Assembly (NCBI RefSeq): GCF_900188485.1
Contig: NZ_FZPH01000013.1
Location: forward strand, 211,859-275,858
Source: Asanoa hainanensis
GTDB taxonomy: Bacteria; Actinomycetota; Actinomycetes; Mycobacteriales; Micromonosporaceae
Direction of reading: 5' to 3'
Length of the DNA stretch: 64,000 bases
Shown: positions 32,977 to 46,618 of the stretch, piece after piece
Layout: each line of letters opens with the position of its first letter
Position numbering within the stretch: the stretch's first letter is position 1
Notes under the pieces: generated by a model
Told to the model about the DNA's origin: nothing
Seen by the model: the letters and a program-made list of their open reading frames with translations, nothing else
Database searches by the model: none
Position numbers and translations under genes: made by a program

Positions 32977-33968
32977 TGGAGGCAAAGAAGCCGACACTCG
33001 AAGACGTAGGCCGCGCGGCCGGCGTTTCCCGCGCGACCGCATCCCGCGTGATCACCGGCGCCCACCGGGTGTCCACCAAGACCCGCAACCGCGTCTGGCA
33101 CGCCGTGGAGGAGTTGGGCTACCACCCCGACCTGGCCGCCCGCGCCCTGGCCAAGGGCCGCACCGAGGTGATCGACCTGGTCGTCATCGACGACGACGCG
33201 ACGCGCGTGGGCAGCAACCCCTATTACAGCCGCGTCGTGTCCGGCATCCTGTCCGTCCTGGCGGGCACCGACACCCAGATGCGCACGCACGTGATCGACG
33301 AGCCCGAGGCGCCGACCAGGCTCGACGACGTGGCCCGCACGGTCGGCGTGGGCGCCCTGCTGGTCAACGTCCCGCCGGCGCTGGCGGCCCGCTTCTCCGC
33401 GCGCTGCGACCGGGTGGTCTCGCTGGGCCACTCGGCGCCGGGCGTCCCGTCGATCGAGGCGGACAACGCGGCCGGCGCCATCGCCGCGGTCGAACACCTC
33501 TACCGCACGGGCCGCCGCAAGGTGGTCGCGGTGCACGGCAAACCCAACAACTCGTGCGCGATCGGCCGCCGCAGCGGCTACAGCCTGGCCTCGGTCGAAG
33601 CAGGCCACGAGCCGATCGGCGCCGAGGGCGGCTTCTGCCTGGAGGCAGGCGTCACGGGCACCCAGGAGCTCCTAGCCGCCCACCCGGACCTGGACGGCAT
33701 CTTCGCGGCGTGCGACCTGACCGCGATGGGCGTGCTGCGGGCCTTGAACGAAAGCGGCCGCCGCGTACCGGACGACGTGGCCCTGGTGGGCTTCGACGAC
33801 AGCTTCCTGGCCTCGGTAGCCACACCGGCCATGACCTCGGTCCGCCAGCCGGTCGAACACATGGCCGCGATGGCCACCCGCGCGCTGCTAACGGGCGAAA
33901 CCAGCGCGCACTGGCAACACGTAGAGCCGGCCCCACTCCAGATCCGCCGCAGCTCCGCCGCCGCGTGA
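32976..33968 (+). CDS. LacI-family transcriptional regulator
   Basis: This 330-residue regulator has a LacI helix-turn-helix and hinge (PTLEDVGRAAGVSRATASRV, then YHPDLAARALAKGRT) and a periplasmic-binding-protein-like effector domain, with DNAAGAIAAVEHL, DGIFAACDLTAMGVL and PDDVALVGFDDSFLA. The effector should be a sugar. No transporter or glycosidase genes adjoin it, so its regulon lies elsewhere; the orphan ugpC ATPase gene in this window has a LacI-like AAACGTTT site of a different type. The ATG at 32976 shares a base with the upstream stop; GTG 32973 is an equally possible start. Confidence 0.92.
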   Translation: MEAKKPTLEDVGRAAGVSRATASRVITGAHRVSTKTRNRVWHAVEELGYHPDLAARALAKGRTEVIDLVVIDDDATRVGSNPYYSRVVSGILSVLAGTDTQMRTHVIDEPEAPTRLDDVARTVGVGALLVNVPPALAARFSARCDRVVSLGHSAPGVPSIEADNAAGAIAAVEHLYRTGRRKVVAVHGKPNNSCAIGRRSGYSLASVEAGHEPIGAEGGFCLEAGVTGTQELLAAHPDLDGIFAACDLTAMGVLRALNESGRRVPDDVALVGFDDSFLASVATPAMTSVRQPVEHMAAMATRALLTGETSAHWQHVEPAPLQIRRSSAAA

Positions 33969-34001
33969 CCCACCCTCTAGAGGGCGGGCCGGGCCGCCGG
34001 C

Positions 34002-35396
<1,395 letters not shown>

Positions 35397-35452
35397 CACT
35401 CCATCCTGCCCCCACCACCGGAAGCACGCAGAGTGATCCATACCGCTCAAGG

Positions 35453-36160
35453 TCAGTCCACGTCGAACGGATCCCGCCCGAGTGCGGTCTTGATCGCTTC
35501 GCGGAGCGAGATCAACGTCGCCGGATCGGTCGCGTCGGCCCGGTTCTCGAGCTCGTGCGCGATAGCCCGCAGTTCGTCGGGCGAGACGACGATCGGGACC
35601 GCCTCGCCGTGCGGTGTGGACAGCACGAGACCTGCCAACGCGCCTTGGTTGCTCACGGTCAGCATGCCAGTGCTGAGCGCTCGCTTGGCGGTCTCGACCT
35701 TCATCACCAACCGCAACGGGTCGCCCTTGATCGGCTGGAAGCCCCGCCGCTGGTAGTACTCGGCCACCCGGCTGTTGATCGCGTCGACCACGATCAGTCG
35801 GCCGCCGGCGGCGCTCGCCGCTTTGGTAATGAGCTCCATGGCGTCGAGGAGGAGGTCGTCGCTGAGCTGCTGCCCTTGCAACGACCGATCAAGAGCGAAC
35901 CGAGTCAGCAGGTACGCGGGAACGACGCTGAAGCCACCCGCCTGGCCGGCGGTGAGCCCGGCCCGCTCGACCTGCGTCGGTGCGACCGAGTAGTAGGCGA
36001 CCACCTCGTCGCTGTGCTCCCGAGTCCAGACGTAGGTCCGGGAGGTGCCGGCCGATTGGGCCCGGCGAGCCTGCTTCACCAGCCATTCGTCGAGGGCCGG
36101 CGAGCCGCACGAGAATTGGGCCAGCTTGTGATGATCTTTCAAACGACTCGAAAGAAACAC
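35453..36160 (-). CDS. GNAT-type toxin with C-terminal extension
   Basis: The first 160 residues match GNAT toxins of the TacT/AtaT type, which acetylate aminoacyl-t[21 protein letters not shown] at the N-terminus, [12 protein letters not shown], the acetyl-CoA loop [17 protein letters not shown], and [14 protein letters not shown] further 75 residues ([20 protein letters not shown] and on) are not part of the usual 160-180 residue toxin and are not recognised. The GTG start follows the antitoxin stop by 1 base. The pair lies between two fumarase genes. Confidence 0.85.
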   Translation of the reverse strand: MFLSSRLKDHHKLAQFSCGSPALDEWLVKQARRAQSAGTSRTYVWTREHSDEVVAYYSVAPTQVERAGLTAGQAGGFSVVPAYLLTRFALDRSLQGQQLSDDLLLDAMELITKAASAAGGRLIVVDAINSRVAEYYQRRGFQPIKGDPLRLVMKVETAKRALSTGMLTVSNQGALAGLVLSTPHGEAVPIVVSPDELRAIAHELENRADATDPATLISLREAIKTALGRDPFDVD

Positions 36161-36161
36161 G

Positions 36162-36431
36162 TCACACCCGTCGGAAACGCCTGGGCCGATTCGCGATCTC
36201 AGTGAGCGCTGGGGCTTCGTCTGCCTCGTCGAGTGACGAGATGAGCAGATCGAATTGCTCTGCCGGCATTACGGTGCGGTGCGCCCTGGCGAGAACCCTG
36301 TCCGCTTCCGCGCGTGCCGAACGCACCATGAAAGCAGAGACGGGTTCGCCGAGTAGCTCGGCCGCTTCGGAGATGCGTGACTTGCTGGCTTCGTCGGCCC
36401 GCACCTCAATGCGCTCGGTCTTCGCGCTCAT
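36162..36431 (-). CDS. DUF1778 antitoxin
   Basis: This 89-residue protein has an N-terminal ribbon-helix-helix (RIEVRADEASKSRISEAAEL, then EPVSAFMVRSA) and a C-terminal part that should wrap the GNAT toxin (MPAEQFDLLISSLDEADEAP). It is expected to bind the toxin and repress the operon. ATG 36431 has GGAG six bases upstream; ATG 36443 is an alternative. The promoter region has two copies of TGTACGGC 11 bp apart, a natural target for a ribbon-helix-helix dimer pair. Confidence 0.88.
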   Translation of the reverse strand: MSAKTERIEVRADEASKSRISEAAELLGEPVSAFMVRSARAEADRVLARAHRTVMPAEQFDLLISSLDEADEAPALTEIANRPRRFRRV

Positions 36432-36466
36432 CGCAGGCTCCATCCGTCGTGCGGTGTCCCACCCAC

Positions 36467-36485
36467 TGTACGGCGAATGTACGGC
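36467..36485. promoter_or_regulatory. Tandem TGTACGGC repeats at antitoxin promoter
   Basis: TGTACGGC occurs at 36467-36474 and 36478-36485, repeating every 11 bp (one helical turn), 36 bp before the antitoxin start. On the minus strand each overlaps a -10-like TACANT, so binding would shut the promoter. Confidence 0.55.
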
Positions 36486-36503
36486 ACAGCCCAGCGAAAT
36501 GCC

Positions 36504-38168
<1,665 letters not shown>

Positions 38169-38176
38169 GAGCGGCT

Positions 38177-38182
38177 AGCTTA
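38177..38182 (-). promoter_or_regulatory. -10 hexamer TAAGCT for class I fumarase, overlapping upstream stop
   Basis: TAAGCT on the minus strand begins with the TAA stop of the propeller gene and ends 8 bases before the fumarase ATG, leaving almost no leader. Confidence 0.38.
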
Positions 38183-39592
38183 GTTGCCGCGACAGACTTC
38201 CTGTTTGGGGCCGCCGCAGTTGTCGTCATCACTGCCCGAGTTGCCCGAATTGCCGCCGGCGGGCGGCGGGGCGGGCACGCCGCTGCCGCCCTTGAACTGC
38301 AGGTAGGCCAGGTCGCGGCCGCTCACGATGACCATGCCGGCCGGGCCGACGGCCAGCACGTCGGCGCTGGAGCGCACGTTGACCAGTTCGGCGCCGGTGC
38401 CCGGGTTGAGCGCAATGATCTTGTCGGGGTCCTCGTCGACCACCACGACCGCGGGCGGGGTCAGCGCGACGCTGCTGCGCGGCGCCGCCGGTCGTTGCCA
38501 GCGACCCTTGCCGCCGAGCTCGACGGTGCGGACCGCACCGCCGTCGGCGCTACGCACGACCGCGTACCGGTCGTCGACACCGAGCAGGTGCTCGCCGGGC
38601 GCACTGGTGAACAGGATCCGGCCGTCGTACGCGTCGATCACCAGCTCCCGGGCATCGGCGGCGACCCCGACTACGACGTTGCGCCCACCGGCCGGGTCGT
38701 CGCGCTGCGCGCACCCGCCGTCCTTGGCGGTGCGCAGGTTGATCCCGGCGTTGCGCCACACCTCGCCGCCGGTCGCCGCGTCCGAGGCGACCACGGAGAA
38801 GTAACAGGTGCCGTCGGCCGACACCGCCTTGATCCGCAGTACCCGGCCGCCGACCACCACGACCCGCTCGTCGCGCTCCGGCTCGAGCTCTTGCACCACC
38901 TTGCCGGTGGCGGTGTCGACGATGAAGACCCGGTTGTCGATCGGCAGCCCGAGCATCGGCGGCATCAGGTCCGGGCCGGCCGCGTTGCCGTCGATCCGTC
39001 GCGCGGTCATCGGTTGGGTGCCGAGGATGTCGGGATTGTCGGCGAACAGCACGAACCCGATGCCGGGGATCTCGACGCTCCACCGTGGCGTGCTGCCCCG
39101 CGGGTCCCAGGCGGTCAGCGTGCAGTCCTCCGGCGCGTGGCAGCGCACGTCGAGCAGGCCGTTTTGATAGGTCCAGACCGCTCGCGCCTCGGTGTCCTTC
39201 CGCAGCAGCGCGCCGCTCATCGGGTCGATGACGTCGTACCCCTTGACCAGCAGCTTGCCGGTGGCAACGACGGCGCTGTTGCCCTCGCCCGCCACCGCGG
39301 CCCAGTCGGCCTTGTGCTCCCAGAGCTGCGCGCCCGAGCCGAGCCCGCGCGACTCGACCAGCGTGCGGTGCTCGATGATCACCGCTCCGCCGGCGATGGT
39401 GCCGCTGCGCGGGGTGCCGCCGAGCTTCTGTTGCCACAGCGGAGCCGGGGTCGTCATCGGGCCGGAGGTGTTGACCATGGCCCAGACCTTGTCGAGCACC
39501 GGGGTCAGCACGCCGGTGAAGTAGCCCACGACGAGGAGGACCGCCACGAACGCGGCCCAGCACTTCACACAGGGGCCCTTACCCCTAGCCAC
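38180..39592 (-). CDS. Membrane-anchored PQQ-like beta-propeller protein
   Basis: This protein of about 470 residues has one N-terminal transmembrane helix (CWAAFVAVLLVVGYFTGVL) and an external PQQ-like propeller whose blades end in phrases such as FIVDTATGKVVQELE, VASDAATGGEVWRN and IALNPGTGAELVNV. It ends in a Gly/Ser/Asn-rich tail with two cysteines. No catalytic metal site is evident, so a binding or scaffold role is likelier than a dehydrogenase. I favour the GTG at 39592, because TACCGT (39599-39604) lies exactly 6 bases before it; GTG 39598 is two codons longer. It is similar in design to the proteins at 44128-45396 and the propeller half of the Hsp70 fusion. Confidence 0.8.
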   Translation of the reverse strand: MARGKGPCVKCWAAFVAVLLVVGYFTGVLTPVLDKVWAMVNTSGPMTTPAPLWQQKLGGTPRSGTIAGGAVIIEHRTLVESRGLGSGAQLWEHKADWAAVAGEGNSAVVATGKLLVKGYDVIDPMSGALLRKDTEARAVWTYQNGLLDVRCHAPEDCTLTAWDPRGSTPRWSVEIPGIGFVLFADNPDILGTQPMTARRIDGNAAGPDLMPPMLGLPIDNRVFIVDTATGKVVQELEPERDERVVVVGGRVLRIKAVSADGTCYFSVVASDAATGGEVWRNAGINLRTAKDGGCAQRDDPAGGRNVVVGVAADARELVIDAYDGRILFTSAPGEHLLGVDDRYAVVRSADGGAVRTVELGGKGRWQRPAAPRSSVALTPPAVVVVDEDPDKIIALNPGTGAELVNVRSSADVLAVGPAGMVIVSGRDLAYLQFKGGSGVPAPPPAGGNSGNSGSDDDNCGGPKQEVCRGN

Positions 39593-39664
39593 CGGCACAC
39601 GGTAGCGACGCGCCGAGACGAGATCCGGGATGGCGATAAACCCGTGTCGATCGGATTTGCGAGA

Positions 39665-41486
<1,822 letters not shown>

Positions 41487-41496
41487 CACTGTCGGG

Positions 41497-42132
41497 ATGC
41501 ACCCCGACCCCCAGGCAACACCCGGCGCGCGGGACCCGCGCCAGCCGCCCGGGCCGCCGGCGGGCTACTCGCCGGCCGGCCCGGGCCACATACCCATGCA
41601 GCCGGGGTACGCCGGACCGCCGCCGATGTGGCGGCCGCCGGTGAGCCCGACCGGCCATCCGCTGGCCGGTTTCGGCGACCGGTTCCTCGCGTACCTGATC
41701 GACGGTCTGATCCTGAGTCTGGCCACCGCCGTCCTCGTCGTCCCGATGATGATCGTCATGTTCGCCGCCATGGCGAACGCCGCGGAGCAGCAGAGCGACG
41801 ACGTCGGGTGGATTTTCCTGCTCTTCTTCGCGCTCTACGGGCTGGTCTTCCTGCTGCAGCTGGCCTTCACCTACCTCTATTTCGTGGAGTACCAGCTGCG
41901 ATCCGGACAGACGGTCGGCAAGCGGGTGATGTCGCTGCGGGTGCAACCGGTCAGCGGCCGGCCGCTGGACCGTGGCGTCCTGGCGCGCCGCTACCTCGTG
42001 CAGTTCGTGGCCGGCACGTTCGTACCCTTCTTCAGCTTTGTCGATGGTCTCTGGCAACTGTGGGATCAGCCGCTCCAGCAGACCCTCCACGACAAGGCGG
42101 CCGGCACAGTGGTAGCTAAGGTCGTGCAGTGA
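41497..42132 (+). CDS. RDD-family membrane protein
   Basis: This 211-residue protein has a Pro/Gly-rich cytoplasmic N-terminus (about 45 residues) and an RDD domain with three to four helices: GFGDRFLAYLIDGLILSLAT contains the Arg-Asp pair, then FVEYQLRSGQTVGKRVMSLR, and LHDKAAGTVV at the end. RDD proteins are implicated in transport or ion exchange, but function is uncertain. The ATG is 10 bases after the HPPD stop with no ribosome-binding site; TAACAC overlapping that stop could act as a weak -10. The stop overlaps the next GTG. Confidence 0.85.
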   Translation: MHPDPQATPGARDPRQPPGPPAGYSPAGPGHIPMQPGYAGPPPMWRPPVSPTGHPLAGFGDRFLAYLIDGLILSLATAVLVVPMMIVMFAAMANAAEQQSDDVGWIFLLFFALYGLVFLLQLAFTYLYFVEYQLRSGQTVGKRVMSLRVQPVSGRPLDRGVLARRYLVQFVAGTFVPFFSFVDGLWQLWDQPLQQTLHDKAAGTVVAKVVQ

Positions 42133-43055
42133 GCTCAGTGCCCCCGGGTTGGTACAAAGACCCAGCCGAACCGACGACCCAGCGCTACTGGGACGGTGAA
42201 GGCTGGATCGGCGCACCCCTTCCCGCCGACGCGACGCCACCCGACGGCCCGCCCGAGCTGCCGCCGCCCCCGGAGCCCGAGCCCCCGGCACCCACCTCCC
42301 CCGCGGTGCCGGCGCCCGCGCAGGCCCCCGGCTACCCCGCCTACCCCGGCTACGGCACCCCGCCGCCGGCCAACGGGCACCCGGGTCAAGGCGCCGAGGG
42401 CTACGGGTACGGCGTGCCGGGCGGTCCCGCGTACCCGCCGGTGCAGACCCTCCAGCAACCGGTGGTGGCGCCGATCGGCGTGCCGCTGGCCTCCCCCGGC
42501 CTGCGGCTGGTCGCACGGTTGATCGACATCTTCGCGGTGCTGCTGCTCAACGTCGTGGTCAACGGCTGGTTCGTCTACCAGTACGTGCGCGAGGTCGCGC
42601 CGTTCTACCGCGAGTTCAACGCCCGCGCGCAGGAAGGCGAGTCGTTCGGCTCGCTCATGCAGATGGCGCCCAGCGCGCAGGCCAGCCGGTTGCAGCTGGT
42701 CATCCTGATCATCGCCTGCGCGCTGTGGTTCGCCTACGAGGTGCCGGCCGTCGCCAACACCGGCCAGACCCTGGGCAAGCGGCTCGTCGGCCTGCGCGTC
42801 GTCCGCGTCGACGGCTCGCCCAAGCTGGGCTTCGGCCGGTCGCTGCGCCGGTGGAACCTGCTCGGCCTGCCGATGCTGTTCTGGACCTGCTGCGTCGGCT
42901 TCATCTGGCAGCTCGTCGACTGCTTCTGGCTGACCGTCGACCGCCCGCTGCACCAGGCGCTGCACGACAAGGCCGCTCGCACGGTCGTGGTTGTCGCCAA
43001 CCCCCGCCCGCCGGCCGGCGCCAGCCCGCCGCAGAATCCTGGAGGCACGTCATGA
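42129..43055 (+). CDS. DUF2510-RDD membrane protein
   Basis: This 308-residue protein begins with a DUF2510 motif (PPGWYKDPAEPTTQRYWDG). A Pro-rich linker to about residue 115 follows, then an RDD domain with three to four helices (LVARLIDIFAVLLLNVVV, NTGQTLGKRLVGLRVV, LHDKAARTVVVVA). It is a close companion of the preceding RDD gene; the two overlap by 4 bases (GTGA). Its stop overlaps the aminotransferase ATG. Why two RDD proteins are embedded in a tyrosine catabolic transcript is unclear; a role in aromatic uptake is possible but speculative. Confidence 0.87.
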   Translation: MSSVPPGWYKDPAEPTTQRYWDGEGWIGAPLPADATPPDGPPELPPPPEPEPPAPTSPAVPAPAQAPGYPAYPGYGTPPPANGHPGQGAEGYGYGVPGGPAYPPVQTLQQPVVAPIGVPLASPGLRLVARLIDIFAVLLLNVVVNGWFVYQYVREVAPFYREFNARAQEGESFGSLMQMAPSAQASRLQLVILIIACALWFAYEVPAVANTGQTLGKRLVGLRVVRVDGSPKLGFGRSLRRWNLLGLPMLFWTCCVGFIWQLVDCFWLTVDRPLHQALHDKAARTVVVVANPRPPAGASPPQNPGGTS

Positions 43056-44131
43056 CCCCCCGACTCACCCGGGCCGACCTCGACGCGCTGCCCAACTACG
43101 TGCCCGGCCGCAGCCCCGCCGACCTGGCGCGCGAGCTCGGCCTCCCGGCGGCGATCAAGCTGGCCAGCAACGAGGTGCCGTACGGTCCGCTGCCCGGGGT
43201 CGTCGAGGCGATCGCGGAGGCCGCGGCCACCTCGCACCGCTACCCGGACATGGGCGTCGTCGAGCTCCGTGACGCGTTCGCCGCCACGCTCGGCGTCGAG
43301 GCCGAGCGCGTGGCCACCGGCTGTGGTTCGGTCGCGCTGGCCGAGCACCTGGTTCGGGCCACCTGTCTGCCGGGCGACGAGGTCGTCTACTCGTGGCGCT
43401 CGTTCGAGGCCTACCCGATCATCGCCCACACGGCCGGTGCCACCAGCGTGCGCGTGCCCAACACCGCCGGGCACGGCCACGACCTGACGGCGATGTCGGC
43501 GGCGATCACCGACCGCACCCGCCTGGTCTTCGTCTGCAGCCCCAACAACCCGACGGGCACCGCGATCAGCCGCGCCGAGCTGACCCGCTTCCTCGACTCC
43601 GTGCCGGACGACGTGCTGGTGGTGCTCGACGAGGCGTACCGCGAGTTCGTGACCGACCCCGACGTGCCCGACGGGCTGGCGGCCTTCGGCGACCGACCGA
43701 ACGTGGCCGTGCTGCGCACCCTGTCCAAGGCGTGGGGCCTGGCCGGGCTGCGGGTCGGCTACCTGGTCGCCCAGCCGGTGGTGGCAGCGGCCGTGCGCAA
43801 GGTCGTCACGCCGTTCTCCACCAGCGCCGTGGCCCAGGCCGCCGCGCTCGCCGCGCTCGAGCAGGCCGACGAGGTCGCCCGCCGGTGCGCCCTGGTGATC
43901 GCCGAGCGCGACCGGGTCACCACCGCGATCCGCGCGCTGGTGCCGGACGTGCCGGACTCGCAGGCCAACTTCGTCTGGCTGCCGCTGGGCGCCGAGTCCG
44001 CCGAGTTCGCGGCCGCCTGCGAGAAGCAGGGCGTGATCGTGCGTCCGTTCCAGGGCGACGGCGTACGCGTCACGATCGGCACCCCGGAAGAGAACGACGC
44101 GTTCCTGACTGCGGCGGCGTCGGCGCTTTAG
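43052..44131 (+). CDS. hisC: HisC-like aromatic/histidinol-phosphate aminotransferase
   Basis: This 359-residue PLP enzyme is of the HisC family, with KLASNEVPYGPLPGV, CSPNNPTGTAIS, VLDEAYREFV and the PLP lysine in LSKAWGLAGLRVGY. Actinobacteria carry paralogues (Pat, HisC2) that act on aromatic amino acids. Its position right after HPPD and two RDD genes suggests that it converts tyrosine to 4-hydroxyphenylpyruvate, the HPPD substrate; histidine biosynthesis is less likely because no other his genes are near. GGAGG lies 6 bases before the ATG. It ends tail-to-tail with the propeller gene, the stops overlapping. Confidence 0.88.
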   Translation: MTPRLTRADLDALPNYVPGRSPADLARELGLPAAIKLASNEVPYGPLPGVVEAIAEAAATSHRYPDMGVVELRDAFAATLGVEAERVATGCGSVALAEHLVRATCLPGDEVVYSWRSFEAYPIIAHTAGATSVRVPNTAGHGHDLTAMSAAITDRTRLVFVCSPNNPTGTAISRAELTRFLDSVPDDVLVVLDEAYREFVTDPDVPDGLAAFGDRPNVAVLRTLSKAWGLAGLRVGYLVAQPVVAAAVRKVVTPFSTSAVAQAAALAALEQADEVARRCALVIAERDRVTTAIRALVPDVPDSQANFVWLPLGAESAEFAAACEKQGVIVRPFQGDGVRVTIGTPEENDAFLTAAASAL

Positions 44132-45396
44132 GTAGTCGCCAGGATGACTGGCTGCGGGTCGAAGTAGTAGTCGGCGTCCTCGCGGGCGGAGGTGTCCGCG
44201 AGGCGCTCGGTCAGGAGATAACCGCCGGCCGTGTACGAGTAGCCGGGCACCCAGTCGGTCTTCTCGGCGAAGTACGTGTACCGGAACCGGGAGATCTCCG
44301 CGCCCGAGGTGGCGTCGAGCGTGACCAGGTCGCGGTCGGCGGTGAGCACGTAGACCCGGCCGTCAGCCGCGGCCAGGATCGTGGCATCCGGCCGGCCGAG
44401 CTCGACGCGCCAACGCTGCTCGCTGTCGGTCGCGCCCGACGCGACCACCCCCGTCTCCTCGACCGTCACCGCGAGGCCGTCGACCAGCGCGGCGCCGGGC
44501 CGGGCGAGCCGGGGCACACCGCTGGCGATCTCCGAAGCCGTGCCCGCCGGCTTGGTGCCGCCGTTCGCGAAGAGCCAGGCTTTCCGGGTGGCGAAGTCGT
44601 CGACCCGCAGGCCGGCGCAGCTCGTCCGAGGTGCGACACAGTCGAGCGGTTCGAGCGTGGTTTCCGGCGCCAGGTGCTCGTACAGCTCGATCGAGCCGGC
44701 GGCTGTGCCGGTGGCGGCGTCGAACAGGCGGACCGCCTCGTCGCAGGCACGCAACACGGCCACCCGGCCGTCTGCGGTGGTGAAGCCGATCGGATCGGGC
44801 CGGGTCGGACAGGGTTGGGCCGGCTGTTGCCAGCCCGGGGCGCCGGTGTTAAGCGCGTACGCCCGGGTGCTGGTCGAGCCCGCCACCACGACCGTGTCAC
44901 CCGAGAGGAACAGACCCGGCGGCGCGTAGACGGTTAGCGCTCCCGTGCGCCGGCCGGCGTACTCGGGGATGACCGGAACCTCGCCCTTGGTCCGCCAGAC
45001 GTCGCGCCCGGTGCGGGCGTCCAGCCCGACAAGCACCCCGTCGGACCATCGGCTGACCACCGTGCCGCCGGCGGCGACGACCCCGACGAGCTCGGCGGGC
45101 CAGCGCCGGAACGACCAGTAGGGCGTGTTGAGGTAGCGCGAGTCGACCGGGCCGTCGGCGCGGACCTGGCGCTTGTCGGCGACCACCCGCAGGCGGCCGT
45201 CGACGATCAGCGGCGCGGCCGGCAACGTGCCGAGCACGGCCGCCGGGCGCGGGGTCGGTGCCGCGGGATAGCCGACCGTCGGCTCCGCCAGCACCTCGCC
45301 GGGTGCGAACACCCGGTAGACGACGAGGCCGGCGCCCGCGACCAGCACGAGGCCGGCGAGCACCGCTACCACCCGGCGCCGGGCCGCTCCCACCAC
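44128..45396 (-). CDS. Membrane-anchored PQQ-like propeller protein
   Basis: This protein of about 422 residues has an N-terminal transmembrane helix (VVAVLAGLVLVAGAGLVVY) and an extracytoplasmic propeller with repeats such as VGLDARTGRDVWRTKG, RLFDAATGTAAGSIE and VTLDATSGAEISRF. Cysteine pairs (QPCPT, RACDE, LDCVAP, TSCAG) suggest disulfides. It resembles the 38180-39592 product. I chose GTG 45396 because TAGGGT ends 7 bases before it and has no ribosome-binding site; GTG 45423 would overlap fumarylacetoacetase by 17 bases. No enzymatic site is recognisable. Confidence 0.78.
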   Translation of the reverse strand: MVGAARRRVVAVLAGLVLVAGAGLVVYRVFAPGEVLAEPTVGYPAAPTPRPAAVLGTLPAAPLIVDGRLRVVADKRQVRADGPVDSRYLNTPYWSFRRWPAELVGVVAAGGTVVSRWSDGVLVGLDARTGRDVWRTKGEVPVIPEYAGRRTGALTVYAPPGLFLSGDTVVVAGSTSTRAYALNTGAPGWQQPAQPCPTRPDPIGFTTADGRVAVLRACDEAVRLFDAATGTAAGSIELYEHLAPETTLEPLDCVAPRTSCAGLRVDDFATRKAWLFANGGTKPAGTASEIASGVPRLARPGAALVDGLAVTVEETGVVASGATDSEQRWRVELGRPDATILAAADGRVYVLTADRDLVTLDATSGAEISRFRYTYFAEKTDWVPGYSYTAGGYLLTERLADTSAREDADYYFDPQPVILATT

Positions 45397-45403
45397 GGAG
45401 GGC

Positions 45404-45409
45404 ACCCTA
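45404..45409 (-). promoter_or_regulatory. -10 hexamer TAGGGT overlapping the fumarylacetoacetase stop
   Basis: TAGGGT on the minus strand starts with the TAG stop of the fumarylacetoacetase gene and ends 7 bases before the propeller gene GTG at 45396. Confidence 0.42.
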
Positions 45410-46618
45410 CCGGGGTGGTGCACCGGCCGGGACGATGGTGCCCCGCACCTCGCCGAGCCCGACCGTGGTGCCGTCCGGTCCGGGTGCGGTCGCGCTGATC
45501 GTCACGGTGTCGCCGTCTTCGAGGAACGTCCGCTTCACCCCGGCATCGAGCCCGACCGGCTCCGCGCCGCCCCAGGTCAGCTCGAGGAACGAGCCGGTCT
45601 GGGCGCGGTCCGGCCCGGAGATCGTCCCGGAGGCGTAGAGGTCTCCGGTGCGGACGGAGGCGCCGTTGACGGTCAGGTGGGCGAGCTGCTGTGCCCCGGT
45701 CCAGTACATGCCGGCGAACGGCGGGCGGCTCACCACCGTGCCGTTCCAGTCGACCTCGAGCCGCAGGTCGAGGCCGAGGTGCGGCACGTCGCGCAGATAG
45801 GGCAACACCGGCGGGTCCTGCTCGGGCGCCGGCACCCAGGCGTCGGCCAGCGCCTCGAGCGGCACCACCCAGGGCGACACCGAGGTGGCGAACGACTTGG
45901 CCAGGAACGGGCCGAGCGGGCGATATTCCCAGGCCTGTAGATCGCGGGCGGACCAGTCGTTGACCAGCACGATGCCGAAGACGTGGTCGGCGAACCGGTC
46001 GACCGGCACGGGCTCGCCCAGCGCGGACGGGACCCCGACGACGAAGCCGACCTCGGCCTCGATGTCGAGCCGCGTCGACGGGCCGTAGACCGGGCCGTCG
46101 GGGGTGGCCCGCTGGCCGCTCGGCCTCCGCACGGGCGTGTCCGAGACGACGACCGTGCCGGCCCGGCCGTGGTAGCCGATCGGCAGGTGCCGCCAGTTGG
46201 GCAGCAGCGGCTCGTCGTCGGGCCGGAAGATCCGCCCAACGTTGGTGGCGTGGTGCTCCGACGAGTAGAAGTCGACGTAGTCGCCGACCTCGAACGGCAT
46301 GACCAGCTCTACCTCGGCCAGCGGCAGCAGCATCGGCTCGACGGCGGCCCGGTGGGCGGCGTCGGTGAGCAGCTCGCTGATCCGCGAACGGACGGCGCTC
46401 CACTGCGGGCGGCCGAGCGCGAGGAACGCGTTGAGCGTCGGCTCGCGGAGCGCGCCACCGGCGAGCACCAGTCCGGCCGCCTCGACGCTGTCGAGATCGA
46501 GCAGCAGGTCGCCGATCCGCACGCCGATCCGCGCCGGCCGGTCACCCTGGCGGAACACCCCATAGGGCAGGTTGTGCACGCCGTACGGCGAGCCCTCCGC
46601 ACCCGGAACCCAGGTCAT
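45407..46618 (-). CDS. fahA: Fumarylacetoacetase
   Basis: This 403-residue enzyme hydrolyses fumarylacetoacetate to fumarate and acetoacetate, the last step of tyrosine degradation. The N-terminal domain has SPYGVHNLPYGVF, and the catalytic domain has DYVDFYSSEHHATNVGRIFR (metal Asp and general-base His), DIEAEVGFVVG (metal Glu), LVNDWSARDLQAWEY (metal Asp) and SGTISGP. The ATG overlaps the stop of the 291-aa gene (ATGA), so the two proteins are made together. Fumarate released here would feed the two fumarases encoded 8-12 kb away. Confidence 0.95.
   Translation of the reverse strand: MTWVPGAEGSPYGVHNLPYGVFRQGDRPARIGVRIGDLLLDLDSVEAAGLVLAGGALREPTLNAFLALGRPQWSAVRSRISELLTDAAHRAAVEPMLLPLAEVELVMPFEVGDYVDFYSSEHHATNVGRIFRPDDEPLLPNWRHLPIGYHGRAGTVVVSDTPVRRPSGQRATPDGPVYGPSTRLDIEAEVGFVVGVPSALGEPVPVDRFADHVFGIVLVNDWSARDLQAWEYRPLGPFLAKSFATSVSPWVVPLEALADAWVPAPEQDPPVLPYLRDVPHLGLDLRLEVDWNGTVVSRPPFAGMYWTGAQQLAHLTVNGASVRTGDLYASGTISGPDRAQTGSFLELTWGGAEPVGLDAGVKRTFLEDGDTVTISATAPGPDGTTVGLGEVRGTIVPAGAPPR

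Noticed and set aside
33973..33984. CCCTCTAGAGGG palindrome between the LacI and fumC genes as a terminator
   Set aside because: It has no loop, so it cannot form a simple RNA hairpin; it might be a protein site but nothing else supports it.
43052..44131. Assignment of the HisC-like enzyme to histidine biosynthesis
   Set aside because: No other his genes are present, while HPPD and the rest of tyrosine breakdown are; an aromatic role fits better, although substrate use is unproven.
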